In this document: in pieces, positions 23,731 to 35,585 of the stretch
Layout: each line of letters begins with the position of its first letter
How positions within the stretch are numbered: the first letter of the stretch is position 1
Source: Emydura subglobosa
Taxonomy: Eukaryota > Chordata > Testudines > Chelidae
Length of the DNA: 64,000 nt
NCBI GenBank assembly: GCA_007922225.1
Contig: ML679970.1
Span: 24,296,631 to 24,360,630, forward strand
Reading direction: 5' to 3'
Program-made: the position numbers and the translations under genes
The notes under the pieces: model-generated
Database searches by the model: none
Seen by the model: the letters and a program-made list of their open reading frames with translations, nothing else
Told to the model about the DNA's origin: nothing

Positions 23731-23973
23731 TATCTGGCAAATTTTCTTTCTTTCACGTGGATTTTATACAAGCCTCTCAGCAATGCACCAGAAAGAAATG
23801 TACTAAATGGTACTACAAATTTAGCATGAACAACACCAGGGGGCAATAATGCCTGTACAGAATTTATACGGGTAACTCTTTTTAGACCCTTCCAAAGTGT
23901 TATTGTTATACTGGACCAAATCTTGGATGTCAACATACAACCTGAGCTGTCAGGTTCTGAGCTTTGATTGTCT
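23731..23973 (-). CDS. Weak candidate exon or decayed coding sequence (243 nt)
   Basis: On the minus strand an excellent acceptor (gacttcttccttag) precedes 243 bases that end at a good donor (AGATA|GTAAGTG). Only one frame is open: one base, 80 codons, then two bases. The peptide starts DNQSSEPDSSG and later has LWKGLKRVTRINSVQALLPP and LSGALLRGLYKIHVKERK. The same frame stays open into the presumed upstream intron, reading NDFVDLEDFFLRD and, beyond a single TAG, EAESVPRNYDDEHSRKSLKW. That argues either for a longer decayed coding sequence (pseudogene or unclassified element) or for chance. The phase does not fit directly with the exon at 16868. Confidence 0.3.
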
Positions 23974-24435
23974 CTAAGGAAGAAGTCTTCTAAGTCTACA
24001 AAATCATTCTACCATTTTAAGGATTTTCTGGAGTGCTCATCATCATAGTTCCTAGGCACTGACTCAGCTTCTAATGCAACTGTGAGGCAACTCATTTGCC
24101 CACATCCATATGCCACCACCAAGCCTGTCTTTGCTCCTTCTCTGGTGCACCATAGCCTTCCCAATGTAACAGCACTTCAGGAGCCCCTGGAGAGCTGTGC
24201 TCTGTAGCATGCAAGAGATGGCACACTCCCTGTGCACCTTCCCCAAATATTTACTTTTCCCACCAGCAGAACCGCACTAGTTCTCCATAATGTGGCTCTC
24301 TCTGTACCCATGAATTGCAAAGAATATTCTTCATAATATTCAATATTTTCTACTGCTTCCTGGGAACAATATCAGAGCACTCCTGTAAGTAATTTAACAT
24401 CTGGGAATTCCCATAGATGGAAACAGACTGCATAT
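23974..24435. other. Possible continuation of the decayed frame at 23731, otherwise unclassified
   Basis: The minus-strand frame continues with one stop to about 24180. The 24100-24290 part is G/C-richer and may be repeat. No other gene is seen. Confidence 0.3.
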
Positions 24436-24504
24436 TAGGGTATGTCTACACTGACGGCGTAGTTTGCGTAACCCCCGTCAACTGTAAGTGTAGACCAGGG
24501 CTTA
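24436..24504. mobile_element. Very short inverted-repeat element (MITE derivative)
   Basis: The left end 'agggtatgtctacactgacgg' is roughly inverted at the right end ('ccgtcaactgtaagtgtaga', then 'ccagggct'). The 69 bp are almost wholly terminal repeat, so this looks like a MITE with its interior deleted. Its termini resemble the left end of the element at 39581. Confidence 0.6.
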
Positions 24505-27196
24505 GAGTGGACACAGTATCTATTCTATTTTGTAACAGTAACAAGTTCAAATCCAGAGAAGTTTTTTTATGCAGAAATTCTCATGTTTTCTTAATGTCTA
24601 ACAGATCACTATATTTTCAACTCTTACTTTTGTCATCCAAAACATTTAATGTCAGTATTTAAGCTCGAAAAGAAAAACAAAAAAATACAATATTGCATCT
24701 AATTTTCATTACACTTTGCATGCAGAGAGATTTTGCTATGATCTAGGGAACCCAATTCTTGAACTTTATAGCATATTCCAATTTTTCTTATTAATTATCC
24801 TCCTGATTCTTAATATATTGCCTACAGTATTCAGGGAATAATATCAGAGCCCTCATGTAGCTAATTTAACACCTGCAGGTTCCCAAGAGTGACAAGCAAA
24901 GACTATGTAGCCAAGCTGATAAAGATAAATACCTCATATTGCAAAGGTTGTGAGTTACTTATAATTATAGTGATCCATTTATTAACATTTTTATTACCAT
25001 TTTGGTGATTTTATGTTATTTCATTCTTTACACTTTTCTAAATTACAAAATAAAATGTGATTCAAAGAAAAGAAAGACCGTTTTAATCATAGATATGATA
25101 GGTGAAACCTGGCTTGACTGAAGGCAAAACTCCAGTTTGCTTTAATAAGGTCAGGATTACACAAAATATCTAGTGTATAAAAACAGTTGTATTAGAAACG
25201 GGTTAGTAGGTTAAAACCTACTAATTAATGAAGATTCCCTCATTCACCCCCAATTAGGACATGAATCAAAACAGATTTGTCTCACCTTTCCAGCTTAATG
25301 CTAAATTAACACTAATTAGCTAGCCCTTTTCTGACATGGCTATTTTTATAGTGACCACATCATTGGCATCTCTCTAAACTGTTCTTTTTATAATTAGTTT
25401 ATTTCACACATGAAATAGTTTCCTTATATATGGTGAGGATATCCATGTGATAAATTAAGGAACCATGTAATAAATTTCATATTTAATTCATCTTTAGTCG
25501 CTTCCTCTGCAGTCTGCCCATTAATGTGTCTGCTAGGAGTGTTTTTAATATTTCAAATTTCTGAGATGCTTCAAACAAGCCAACATGAAAAAGAAAAAAG
25601 AAAAACAACTTCTACAAAACTCTTTGGTTCTTCCTAGAATTTGTGGAATGTCCCCACAAAACTACAGTTTGATGTGTAGGATGTACAGTTCTCAGCCTTG
25701 GACTGGTGACAAATTTAAGGTCAAATACAAATGAGACCTTTCCCAGAGGACTTACTCCTTTCTGGTACCAACAGTCATTTGTTTTTAGCACTAGACTTGG
25801 TACCGCAACCCGGCTTTAAAATCACGACACCCTGATTTATAGAAAGGTTACTTTGGATCATTTTTGGAGATTTCTAAATGTTGTTATATTTTGCTCTACC
25901 TATTTTGAGCATTGGGACTCCTGGCACTAAGATAGCTTCACTTTTCAGGTGAAGGGATATAAAAAAAATAGTACCAAACAAGTCTGAGATTTTCAAAGAT
26001 GCTTATGGGATTTGAATGCCCAATTCCTATTAAAATTAATGAGAATTGGACATCCAAATTATCTAGGCAGCTTTCAAAATCTCAAATAAACTTTTAAAGA
26101 ATACATTTAAAACCAAATCTATAAAATGTGTCACACCATATATAGTGAAATCTTATAAAGGTTTTATAGCTTGAGTTTGGAATGGTTACTTTGTCAGATG
26201 TGATTATAACCAATGAGGTCACCTGGGAAAGTCCACCAGAAACTTCACTTTATCTATTGCAGTGAGTGTGTGGGAAGGGCAAGAGTCCACTCAAGCCCCC
26301 TCTAGACACCACTTCAGGTCCTTATATTGTCTCTCTCTCCCCACTGCCCTGACAGACACCAAGGGGGTTCTTGGAGCAAACAAATAAATGGAAAGTCCTC
26401 TGCTCTCTTTCCTTGCTTATTGGAAAGGGGCGTGCATGGAAAAATAAAGAGAAGTAAGGGTGACCTGGAACTCAGGCAGTCTTCCTGAATCAGGCCTTTG
26501 GGCTTATGTCTAAATGGGGTCCACCTCCAGCCCCTCCTAGTGAGGTGTGCTGCTCTGGGGCTGAATTATGCAGCATAAGGAGCCCTAAGGCTGGTTGCTA
26601 TCTCCCTCTCAGCAAGCCTGTCTTGGCTGTCTGAAGCAGGGCAGCCTTCTTTCTGTTCACCATCCCTTCCCGTGGCAGGTTTTCCCTTTTAATCACCCCA
26701 CTCCCACCCCAGTCCAAGCAGAAAAAGCCTTGTAGGTGCATCTTGTTGGTGATGAACAGGCCCAGATGAGATCATTAGTCTTCTCTCTGTCATTGTGAAG
26801 TCATAGACTGACTTCAGCTTTTACAGTGGGGGAAGGAGTGTAGTCTAAAAAAAATCTGAAAACTCTTGGACTCTCTGGGGAAAGATGGTGCATCTCCATG
26901 GACCAGGGACAATAATGAGGAAGCTGGGTACCCTGTAGCAGTGACTACCTCCCCATTGGGGGGAAATGACTTCCTCAAGAGTCATGCTGCCACTGGATCT
27001 CCAGCCATATATTATATTGGAAATTGTGGGGTTACTAAGAGGCATGTGCTGCACATCCTTTCTCTTTCAAAAGGTCCCCAGATCCCTATGGAGCTCTTCC
27101 TGTGGTTGGCTGTGACAGACCAAGAAGAATGGGGGAGCTTACTAAGCAGCTACTGCTACACACTCGTATCCCCCTAATGAGTTGCCACTTAACTGC
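24505..27196. other. No gene; unique AT-rich DNA, then a G/C-richer repeat-like block
   Basis: Positions 24505-26150 are AT-rich; 25200-25560 is repeat-poor and dense in TAATTA-type sites, so it may hold conserved non-coding sequence. A decayed short repeat lies at 25985-26095. From 26230 to about 27180 the DNA is G/C-richer and pyrimidine-rich, resembling an unclassified LTR or other repeat. Open frames at 26845-27177 on both strands are not supported as genes. Confidence 0.35.
25985..26095. repeat. Decayed short interspersed repeat
   Basis: It contains 'gagattttcaaagatgctta', 'gaatgcccaattcctattaa' and 'ggcagctttcaaaatctc', an imperfectly self-complementary arrangement. Same recurrent type as 9445-9570. 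Confidence 0.4.
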
Positions 27197-27345
27197 ATAG
27201 ACTCGTAGACTAAGGTCAGGAGGGACACATATGATCATCTAGTCTGACCTCCTGCACAACGCAGGCTACAGAATTTCACCTGTCCACTCCTGTAATAGAC
27301 CCCTGACCTATGACTGAATTATTAAAGTCCTCAAAGTTGAGGGAA
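27197..27345 (-). mobile_element. CR1 LINE, short 3'-end fragment
   Basis: Reads 'atagactcgtagactaaggt', 'caggagggacacatatgatc', 'atctagtctgacctcctgca' and 'ccactcctgtaatagacccc', the same 3' family as 56780-57672. About 150 bp remain. Confidence 0.88.
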
Positions 27346-28494
27346 CACTCTCAAAGGAAGAGATGAGAATGAGAGAGAAAAGGTATAGCTAAGCCTTTGT
27401 TTCCAGTTCTATACTGTTTATACTTTATTTCATGATGCTCATTGCTCTATGCAAAAGCAGAAGCCCACTGTATTATGCTGCCCTCATTTGCATTACAGTT
27501 TTATATACTCTATGAATCTGGAACAGATGTCAGTGATAAAAACCAGTACCTGACATAGGTGTGAGAATGTGTAAAATTTTCTAATACTGGGTAGGTTGGG
27601 TGCTACTCATACAAATTACTGGACGCAAGGATGCAGGCCCTGAGTAAGATTTCACCCTGTGTAAATCAGAACTCAATCCACTGAAACCAATGGACATTGT
27701 TTCTGGTTTTGGTTTTTTGTTTGTTTTTACAGTAGATGACTGTGTTTTTGTGTCATGCCATTCGACTGTGAAATTTCTCATCCATTGGTTATTAGAATGT
27801 GTAAATCTGCTGGGCAATTTAAATCTCTCTTAAAGACTTGTTTATTTGACTTGGCTTTTAATTAGACTTTTATGCTCCTTTAGCAGCTACAACCCATTTC
27901 AGATTAACTAGCGGAATTACAAAGTGATTTATAACAAATGTCATGAAAAAACCCACGAAATAAATAATATTGAAATAAAAATAAGTTAAATAAACAATAT
28001 TATTTTTTCCACTGACGCTTATATAGTCTTATTTCTGCTGCAGAAATGTAGTGATTATATTTATTGCTTTTGGATTCTAAGACAACTGAAGACTTAAATC
28101 CATTCAATACTAATTAAGCAGTCGTCATGGATCCTGGGAAAATAATCACCAAATTAAGGGAAAAAGAATAGTTTTAGATAGCACTTTTGAAGGTTCAGAA
28201 TAAGTACTAACCAATTAGCTGTTATCTATAGATGGTACAATATGTAGCATATAGAAAACAACCCTCATTAATTATATCTTTCATGACAATAAAAGGCACA
28301 ATAAAGCAATGGAAAGACAGATGACCACTAGCTTCATAGATTTTTGAGGTGGACTATAACATTTTTTCTGGTTAAAAAATCAAAAGAAAAAAACCCTTAT
28401 CCTAAAATATTTGTACTGCAGAATCCACAGGGAATAAGAAGTGTACCAGAAATAATTATGAATAGCGTTCAGCATAGTAAAATGATACACCTCT
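27346..28494. other. No gene; possible conserved non-coding stretch
   Basis: The stretch 27835-27960 (tttgacttggcttttaattag, then tttagcagctacaac) is repeat-free with conserved-element texture. This is inference only. No splice-supported exon was found. Confidence 0.3.
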
Positions 28495-28685
28495 ATTCAT
28501 TTTCAAAGCACTTTACAAACATTACCTAACTAATCCTGACTGCAGCCCTGTGAGGTAGGTAAATGAAATTATTCCCATTTTACAGATGGAGAAAGTACAG
28601 CATAGAGGTAGGTAAAATGACTTGCCCAAGTCCATACAGCGAGTCAGTATCAAAATCTATATTAGAATCTAGGAATTCCCATTGG
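28495..28685 (-). repeat. MIR-like SINE
   Basis: Reverse orientation shows 'tcaaagcactttacaaacat', 'agccctgtgaggtaggtaaa', 'ttattcccattttacagatg', 'gaaagtacagcatagagg' and 'tgacttgcccaagtccatac', the complete core order of a MIR-type tRNA SINE. It is one of the better-preserved copies in the window. Confidence 0.85.
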
Positions 28686-30540
28686 TTGGTAGTAGATAAA
28701 TGTGATATACAGTGTTAGTCAATAAATGTAGGTGCTTGATTCAAAGTCCACTGAAATCAATGGAAAGATTCCATTGGATTAGGCCCTAGGTGAGAATTTC
28801 TATGAAAAGTGATGTCTCCCTGTTCTAGTTGGAATATTGTGAGCATGCAGCCAGTAGCTATGTTGGTTACAAAAAGACAAAGACCTAACCCAAAATTAGA
28901 GGATACTTTCCCTAAGTAAGGCTTTGTCAGAAATCTGATGGAGTTTTATGATGACAGCATCTTCAAATGCAGGTGAATTTAAAAAGGGGGACTAGCATCT
29001 ATTTCATTTAAACCTTTGTGATAATCAGGGTCCAGCCCCCCATTATGTGGTAGCTGTCAAAGAAGTGGGCATATTCTTGCCTTCCAACATAAATAGCAGA
29101 TATGTTCTTCCTGCATTTTGAAATAGAATGACAGGACAAATAGAAATGAGATGAAGCTGCAAAATTCAGTCATGGATTTTGACTACCTCAAGTCTCACCC
29201 ACATTTTAGTGATATTTGGACTAAAAATTCTGGCTCTCAAGTATAACAGCAGGACACATTAGGATAATCAACACCTTTCATATGACAGGCCTCAGACATA
29301 GTAAGTATGAAGTATACCTGAGCTTCCTCAATGACTGGAGAAGAAAAGTTCTCTCTGGGCAATACTTATCTTGGACTGTACTAGTATAGTTAATACTAAT
29401 CATGAGATTAGACTTTAAAAAGTCTCAACTACTTCTTTATGCTGTATAACATTACACATACCAGTTTTCTTTTAGATTTAAATGTATTTTACACAGTTTA
29501 TTTTCTCCATTTATCTCACATTCCAGTTTGAAATCTTTTCTCCACATGAAAAGAAATAAGATGCCAAGACTGACTTTTTTGGATAGCAACATGCAAAATT
29601 AACCATTTAGACATCTGAAGCAAGACTTGGAAATCTGCAATAATACACATTATTTTAAATGGTATTTTGAAAAAGATCTTTTAGGGCTCACTTCTAAAGA
29701 ACTAGTTTGCAACTTTTCCAACTCTTTCAACGTACTCAGCCATCCTGACACAATCATTTAAAACCAGGTCTGTGGACAGCCTAAAAAGAGAGACTTCATT
29801 ATGATACCTCTCTCCATTTTCCATAAAAAATTAGTCCTGAGACACCCAGGAATGCCACTGGAGCTCTGCAAAACAAAGGGATTGGGGTCCAGAGATGAGA
29901 AGACTGTAACCAAAACAGGAGTAACAAATTCAGAATAATACACCTAAGTATATAATTTTCAAATGGATCCAAAGGACCTATGAAAGTGTATTAGATGAAA
30001 TAGTGTGTGTGTACTGAGTACGGTTTATGGTAACAGGCATAAGTAAATGTACATACAGTCAGGTTAACAGTATGTATTTGTAAATACACACAGACAAAAT
30101 TGCAGATGCCAATCACTTAAATGCATATTTATATAATGTATAAGTAATGTAAGACTAAGGGCAACAAAATAAATAAAATATTTAAAGGAAGGAAGACAAA
30201 GATAACACAATTAGCAAACCTGGAAATTTAAACTTTAAACCTGTTTAAATTAATTTTAGATGAATACCTTCTGTAACGTCAGTGACTGGTTTAAACTGCC
30301 TTTAGTGGAGGCAGGTGAGGCAGTGGTTTGGCCACTTGTTCAGAACTCGCACTATTGTACTCCTCTCCCCCTCCCCCCAATCCCACTCTTTTCCCCCCTC
30401 ACCGGGACAAAGTATCAGGTTTAATTTTGAAACAGCTATATAGGTCATTTCATGTCAGTATTTTATCTTATTTAAATATAGATATTTTTCTGGTTAATTC
30501 TGTTACAAAGTCAGTTCTAAAATTTAGGCTCTAAACCAAA
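28686..30540. other. No gene seen
   Basis: AT-rich DNA with a typical decayed 'caaagtccactgaaatcaatgg' motif at 28740-28780. The pair of splice-like sites around 29330-29355 encloses only 17 bases on the minus strand and is not called. Confidence 0.4.
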
Positions 30541-30865
30541 TAGGTCATAGAAGATTAGGGTTGGAAAGGACTTCAGGAAGTGATCTAGTCCAACCCCCTG
30601 CTCAAAGCAGGACCAATCCCAACAAAATCATCCCAGCCAGGGCTTTGTCAAACCTCACCTTAAAAACCTCTAAGGATGGAGATTCCACCACCTCTCTAGT
30701 TAACCCATTCTAGTGCTTCACCACCCTCCTAGTGAAAAAGTTTTTCCTAATATCCAAACTAGACCACCCCCACTGCAACTTGACACCTTTGCTCCTAGTT
30801 CTGTCATCTACTACCACTGAGAACTGCCTAGTTCTATCTTCCCTGGAACACCCTTTTAAAGGCAG
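30541..30865 (-). mobile_element. CR1 LINE, 3'-end fragment
   Basis: Contains 'ggttggaaaggacttcagga', 'gatctagtccaaccccctgc', 'ctcaaagcaggaccaatccc', 'gatggagattccaccacctc' and 'agtgaaaaagtttttcctaa', a well-preserved 3' end. The element is truncated at about 325 bp, before any reverse-transcriptase motif. Confidence 0.93.
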
Positions 30866-32728
30866 GAAGTCAAAGGTAATTAAAGATATGCATGTGAGTA
30901 ACGTTATGCATGTACTTATGTGTTTGCAAGATCTGAGTCTTCATAATTCCTTTCAATGTGAAATTTCAATGTGAATTTCTTTGTATGAAATAGTAAATTT
31001 TCAAAATAAAAAAACTTTACTATCTGAATTGTTGCAGGCATTTAGCAAAGACATGGAGTTTTAGGTTAATGACAAATATATTTTGCACTAGTGGTTGGAG
31101 GAAGGAGATTGTGCTTTGTCATGACTTATCTTTATGCTTGGACAGGAGAGCTAATTACCATTTCTTTCTATTCCTGGAGTATTTCTATTAATTTAATTGG
31201 ACTGATTTGATGAACATTTCAACCTATTGCTTTTATAAGCCCAGATACTAATACCATCTTCAAAAAATAATGACTAAACAAAGTGGGAGTGCTGGCTGAA
31301 TTTGATACATGATAAGTAGTTCTTCCTCATTAGCGGTCTACTTGTGAAGTGTTCTTACCACATCACTGATATCTCTTCCAAAAGCCTGTGTTGTTTAGTA
31401 TTGTACTATCAAAGTAAAATATGGCTACAGTTGTGTAATTCTTAAAGGTTTAAAAGGTACATTTTTATTATGTCTATTTAATAATTACTTTTTAAGATCT
31501 AGTATAGATAGAAAAAACCATAATAATATCACAAACAAGAACACCTTGCTAGATACTACTTAGCAAATAATTTTGAGAGGAAATACTGCCACCTTTTGAT
31601 TGTATGCGATAGCAACAGGTATTGTGTGATTTCTTATGCAAATCAACAATGCTGTGGTAGATATACTTAGCAGACAAACTTCTTAACGTAGGGGACATAA
31701 TGCTCAACTAAAGGCATAAATGTAACGCACAGGCAAGTTAGGTGAAATGATGATATACATACAGCGCCGGGCTTGTCAACTTAGATTTGAAAATTCAGCA
31801 CCTAATTTGACTGCATAGTTATGACTAGACAGTGGTCTTACATTACAGTGAATATTGTCTAAGAAATTAGATTTGTCTGAAGATGAAAAATATGCATAAG
31901 AACAAGGAAACTGAAAGTTTAATCTTTATGCATGCCTTACATATGGAGGAAGAATGGGTTATTTAAGAGTAGAGAACAAACATGTATTACTAGAAAAATA
32001 TTCTTCACAAAAATGGATCAAATGTGGCTTTATTGATTTTTAGAGTATCTATAATTTTTAGCTGTTTCATAGATGGGACTGGTCACTCTGCTTCATACAA
32101 AAGTTGCCTGACACTTCCCATTATAAGACTTCCTTTCAGCTTACAACTTGGACAAACTTTACTAATTTGGGTTAAAATTTTACAAGCCAGGTGTCTGACT
32201 CAGACTGAATTGTTTTGGAAAATTTCAGCCAAGATGTTTCAGCCTTTTCCAAGAATAAGGCTAGATGAAAATATGTTGTTTTGACCATGTAAAAAAATTC
32301 TAATTAACTTTTATTTGAAGAGGTTTGGTGTCTCCCCCATGTAAAAGTATGTGACATACATAAAGACTGTGTCATGATGGCTATGCACAAGGGGGCCTCA
32401 TTAAGGTGGCACAGACCATCCTTAACTCTTTTTAAATTACACTCAAGGACCACAACTTCCAGAAATATAAATGAAATTCCATCACTGATCATGACCGTCT
32501 AAATAATTTTCAGATAAATAATTATTCCCTATTTAATTATGACCACATTCCATGTTAAAAATCAAAGGACCAGTTCATTCCATATATAATTTTATTGGCT
32601 TTAATGAATGTCAGTGGCATCATTTTGTTTTTACCTGTGCAATTACAAAGGAAGATGGTGGGGGAGGTAAGAGCGCAGCACATTGCCAGCAACCCATCTG
32701 GCACAAGACCTATCCTGTGTACGTAGGG
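30866..32728. other. No gene seen
   Basis: AT-rich DNA. The 31140-31260 tract (gagctaattaccatttcttt) has no repeat signature. The 32150-32340 stretch resembles a decayed repeat also glimpsed at 46540-46640 (ttggaaaatttcagcc / ttggaaagtttcagcc). Confidence 0.4.
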
Positions 32729-33808
32729 CAGGGTGCCACATAGGATGGATAAAAATCTATTATTTAACAAAAATTAAAAACATCAGATTTGTTTTAAATT
32801 ACATTAAATACAGGTTTATTTTTAAAAATTAAAATTAAAATTAAATTTGAAATTATGACAACCTATGCTAAGGTATAATTAAAATCACTTAAAGTAGTTT
32901 TAAAAATAATATTAAGCAGTACATGTTTGTTGGCAAGTTTTAAAGAAAGTCAAACCATTGAACTGGTGGAAGTCACTGGCTAAGCACCAGGAACCAGAGT
33001 TTGGTAAAGTGTTAAACCAGCTTTTGACTGACAGCAAGAGTCTCATTTGCAGGTACAGAGAGAATATTTTCTTCATTTCAAATGTATTTGATAAGTTCAG
33101 GCCAATGACTAGTTCATTCAATATTAAGAAACCAACTGGGATTTGAACAAGCAAGATAGCGTGTTTTCTTCTTCCAATCCAGTCTATGAATAAAAAATAG
33201 GTGTAAGAACGAGATCTACCAATTCTAAAATCCTGAAGGACATGGTAACCAGAACATCAGTTCAATTCACTAGCTACAGTCAATACTTCCTTAGTGTAAT
33301 GTGTCAGTTATGTATGTAGCACTTTTGAGGTAGTTTTATTTAACTAATAAAAATGCCATTTTAAAATGTTATTTTTCTGCATTTTTAATTTTCATCCAAA
33401 TAGAACTTGACACAAATCACAAGAAATTAATTAGTATCTAGAAAATAAGAAATGCATCATTCACCATTTTCCACCATAATAAAAATGTACAAATTAAGAA
33501 TCTGAATTAATGTAAATTAAGCTACATAATTACTTAAATAAATGCATATAAATATAGTAAATCCTCCTAGCTAGCAAACAACAAGTTTAGTGTAAAGGCT
33601 ACCTTTAATTGCAAATCAACATGTTTTAACGGTTACCAACCAATAAGAATTAACCTTTAGTTAGGAAAACAGCTTTAAAAAAAAGTACAAATGCAAAACA
33701 TGATTAAAATTGATTAGTTAAATCAAGATTTCCTGCTTGCTGATTTAAATCATGATTGAAATTGGTGATTTAAATTATTCTGATTTGAACCAATCTACCC
33801 TGCTGCCA
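32729..33808 (+). mobile_element. Degraded hAT-like DNA transposon
   Basis: The ends are imperfect inverted repeats: left 'cagggtgccacataggatgg' then 'ataaaaatc', right 'gatttgaaccaatctaccct' then 'gctgcca'. Both are embedded in 'gatttaaatcatgattgaaa'-type palindromic AT-rich sequence, a signature of a widespread reptile DNA element. Between them a plus-strand frame (32958-33146) reads NWWKSLAKHQEPEFGKVL, then SLICRYRENIFFISNVFD. It resembles the C-terminal dimerisation region of hAT transposases (tryptophan pair, then the conserved 'S...ER.FS' block, here degraded). No complete transposase remains. Length is about 1.08 kb. Family name is inferred. Confidence 0.6.
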
Positions 33809-34547
33809 CATCATATTGCTTACTGCTCTGAGCAGCAGCACATTAAATACCACACTAGCATTTGCTGCTGACAACACAACTGTATCAGGCATATACCTAG
33901 TCCATAAGTCACATCCCTTTTGAGAATGATGGGTGTACCAGTATGCTAGCCAAATACACTTTCTTCAATTCTATGCTCTGTCATTCAGGGTACATTACCT
34001 TCATATCCTGTCCTGCAGTTTTTTCAATGGAAAAAGACTTCCCTTCTTTCTATTGTGAACCAGGTGAAGGAACTCTTAGGTTTAATGCTTAGACATATAG
34101 GGATGAAGCAAAGTTATTGCGGGAAGCCTTAGCAATGAATTTCCTCATGATTTTCATAGCTTGTTCAGATCCTTAAAATTATTTTTTTTTTCAACTGGTG
34201 TTGAGATTATTTTAGAAAGTAGTATTTCCATTAAAAATATACACTGAAGATCTAGTCAATTAAATGTTTTGAAAGAGTACCTTCCAAAGATAGTAATGTT
34301 GACTAAGCTATTAAGCCTCTTGAAAGCAGCAAAACTCCATGCAAGGGCAATTCTATTGCTTGAATAATCTGTGCCATGAAATTTAAATTGTAATGAAATC
34401 TTCATCACTTTTTTCCTCTCAATTTTCAAGATGTTAGGATAGAGTTTCCTTCTTAGGAAGATAAAAATTAAAATCAATTTTTTTTTGTTCTTGGAAAATA
34501 GGTATCTAGCGTTAGGAGCCAAAGTACATATTAAAGCACCAAAGTAA

Positions 34548-34710
34548 TTGGCTTGATTTTTAGAAGTGCTGGGCACACAACAGCTCTCATTGAAATTAGC
34601 AAAAATTGTTGGGTGGTCACCACTTTAAAAAATAAGGCTGTTTATTCATTTGATTGCAGGTGAATTTAGGAGCCTAACTTTAAGCATATATTTTGAAAAG
34701 CTCAGCCTAC
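34548..34710. repeat. Decayed short interspersed repeat
   Basis: 'ttggcttgatttttagaagt', 'gctgggcacacaacagctct' and 'gaatttaggagcctaactt' match the recurrent family at 9445-9570. Confidence 0.45.
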
Positions 34711-35487
34711 TGACTTGTGCTAAGCTTTCACACACTGTTCTGTTAGTACATGTCAATCCTTGTCTGTATAAGCCATCATATTTTATTTTTCATGAACTGT
34801 ATAAATTGTGTATATAATCATAATAATCAGATGCCTATCCCCAACTTACCAACATTACCTCAGTCTTGTAGGAGTGGAGCATCTACCCTTTTAATTCAAG
34901 TGCCAAACTCAACCAGACACTGAGTAAACTGCTCAGTTGCAGTAGCTGGGTCAAATGAGAGGTCTCATCAGAATATTGAAGGCACTGAAGCTCATGCTTC
35001 CCTGCTGTGGCTTCGTATACTTTTTGAATAGGAGTGGTGACAAGACAGAATCTTGCAGTACTTTTGCAAGGAAGTGACTTCGGGGTAGAAAAGTCACCCA
35101 TCGCTACCCTTTTAGAAATCAAGAACAGAGCCACTCAAGAGTATACTAAAATATATACATACACACAAGGTTGGGTAACAGGATGAGTCAACCTGCTTCA
35201 TGATTGTGCCGAGTGTAAGACTTTCATAAGGCAGATAACTAGTAACACTAGTCATTGACACCATGCAACAGCACCCTGAGCTATTAAAGATTTAGAAATG
35301 AATGCATCATGGTCAAATAACCATCACATCCCACACAATGTTTTAGTTTCTCTGGTACATATTAATGCATCATCAAAGACTGTGCATTTGGTTTCAGTAA
35401 TGATAATTCAAAACAAAAAGCCCAATCCTGCAAACATTTACTCAAGAGAACAGTATTATTGAATCCCACCTCACTGGTCCTACCTAT

Positions 35488-35585
35488 TTCTCTTCACTCT
35501 CATCTGTAAAATTGAGATAATGATATTTAACTCATTTATACAGCACTTTGAGATCTACTCATGAAAAGCACTATATCAGTAATAT
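35488..35585 (+). repeat. 3' part of a MIR-like SINE
   Basis: 'ctcatctgtaaaattgagat', 'aatgatatttaactcattta' and 'acagcactttgagatctact' followed by 'gaaaagcactata' match the core and tail of the tRNA SINE seen at 55255-55525. Confidence 0.7.

Noticed and set aside
29334..29365. Minus-strand acceptor (cttttcttctccag) and GTATAC donor enclosing 17 bases.
   Set aside because: Too short to be a credible exon without transcript evidence.
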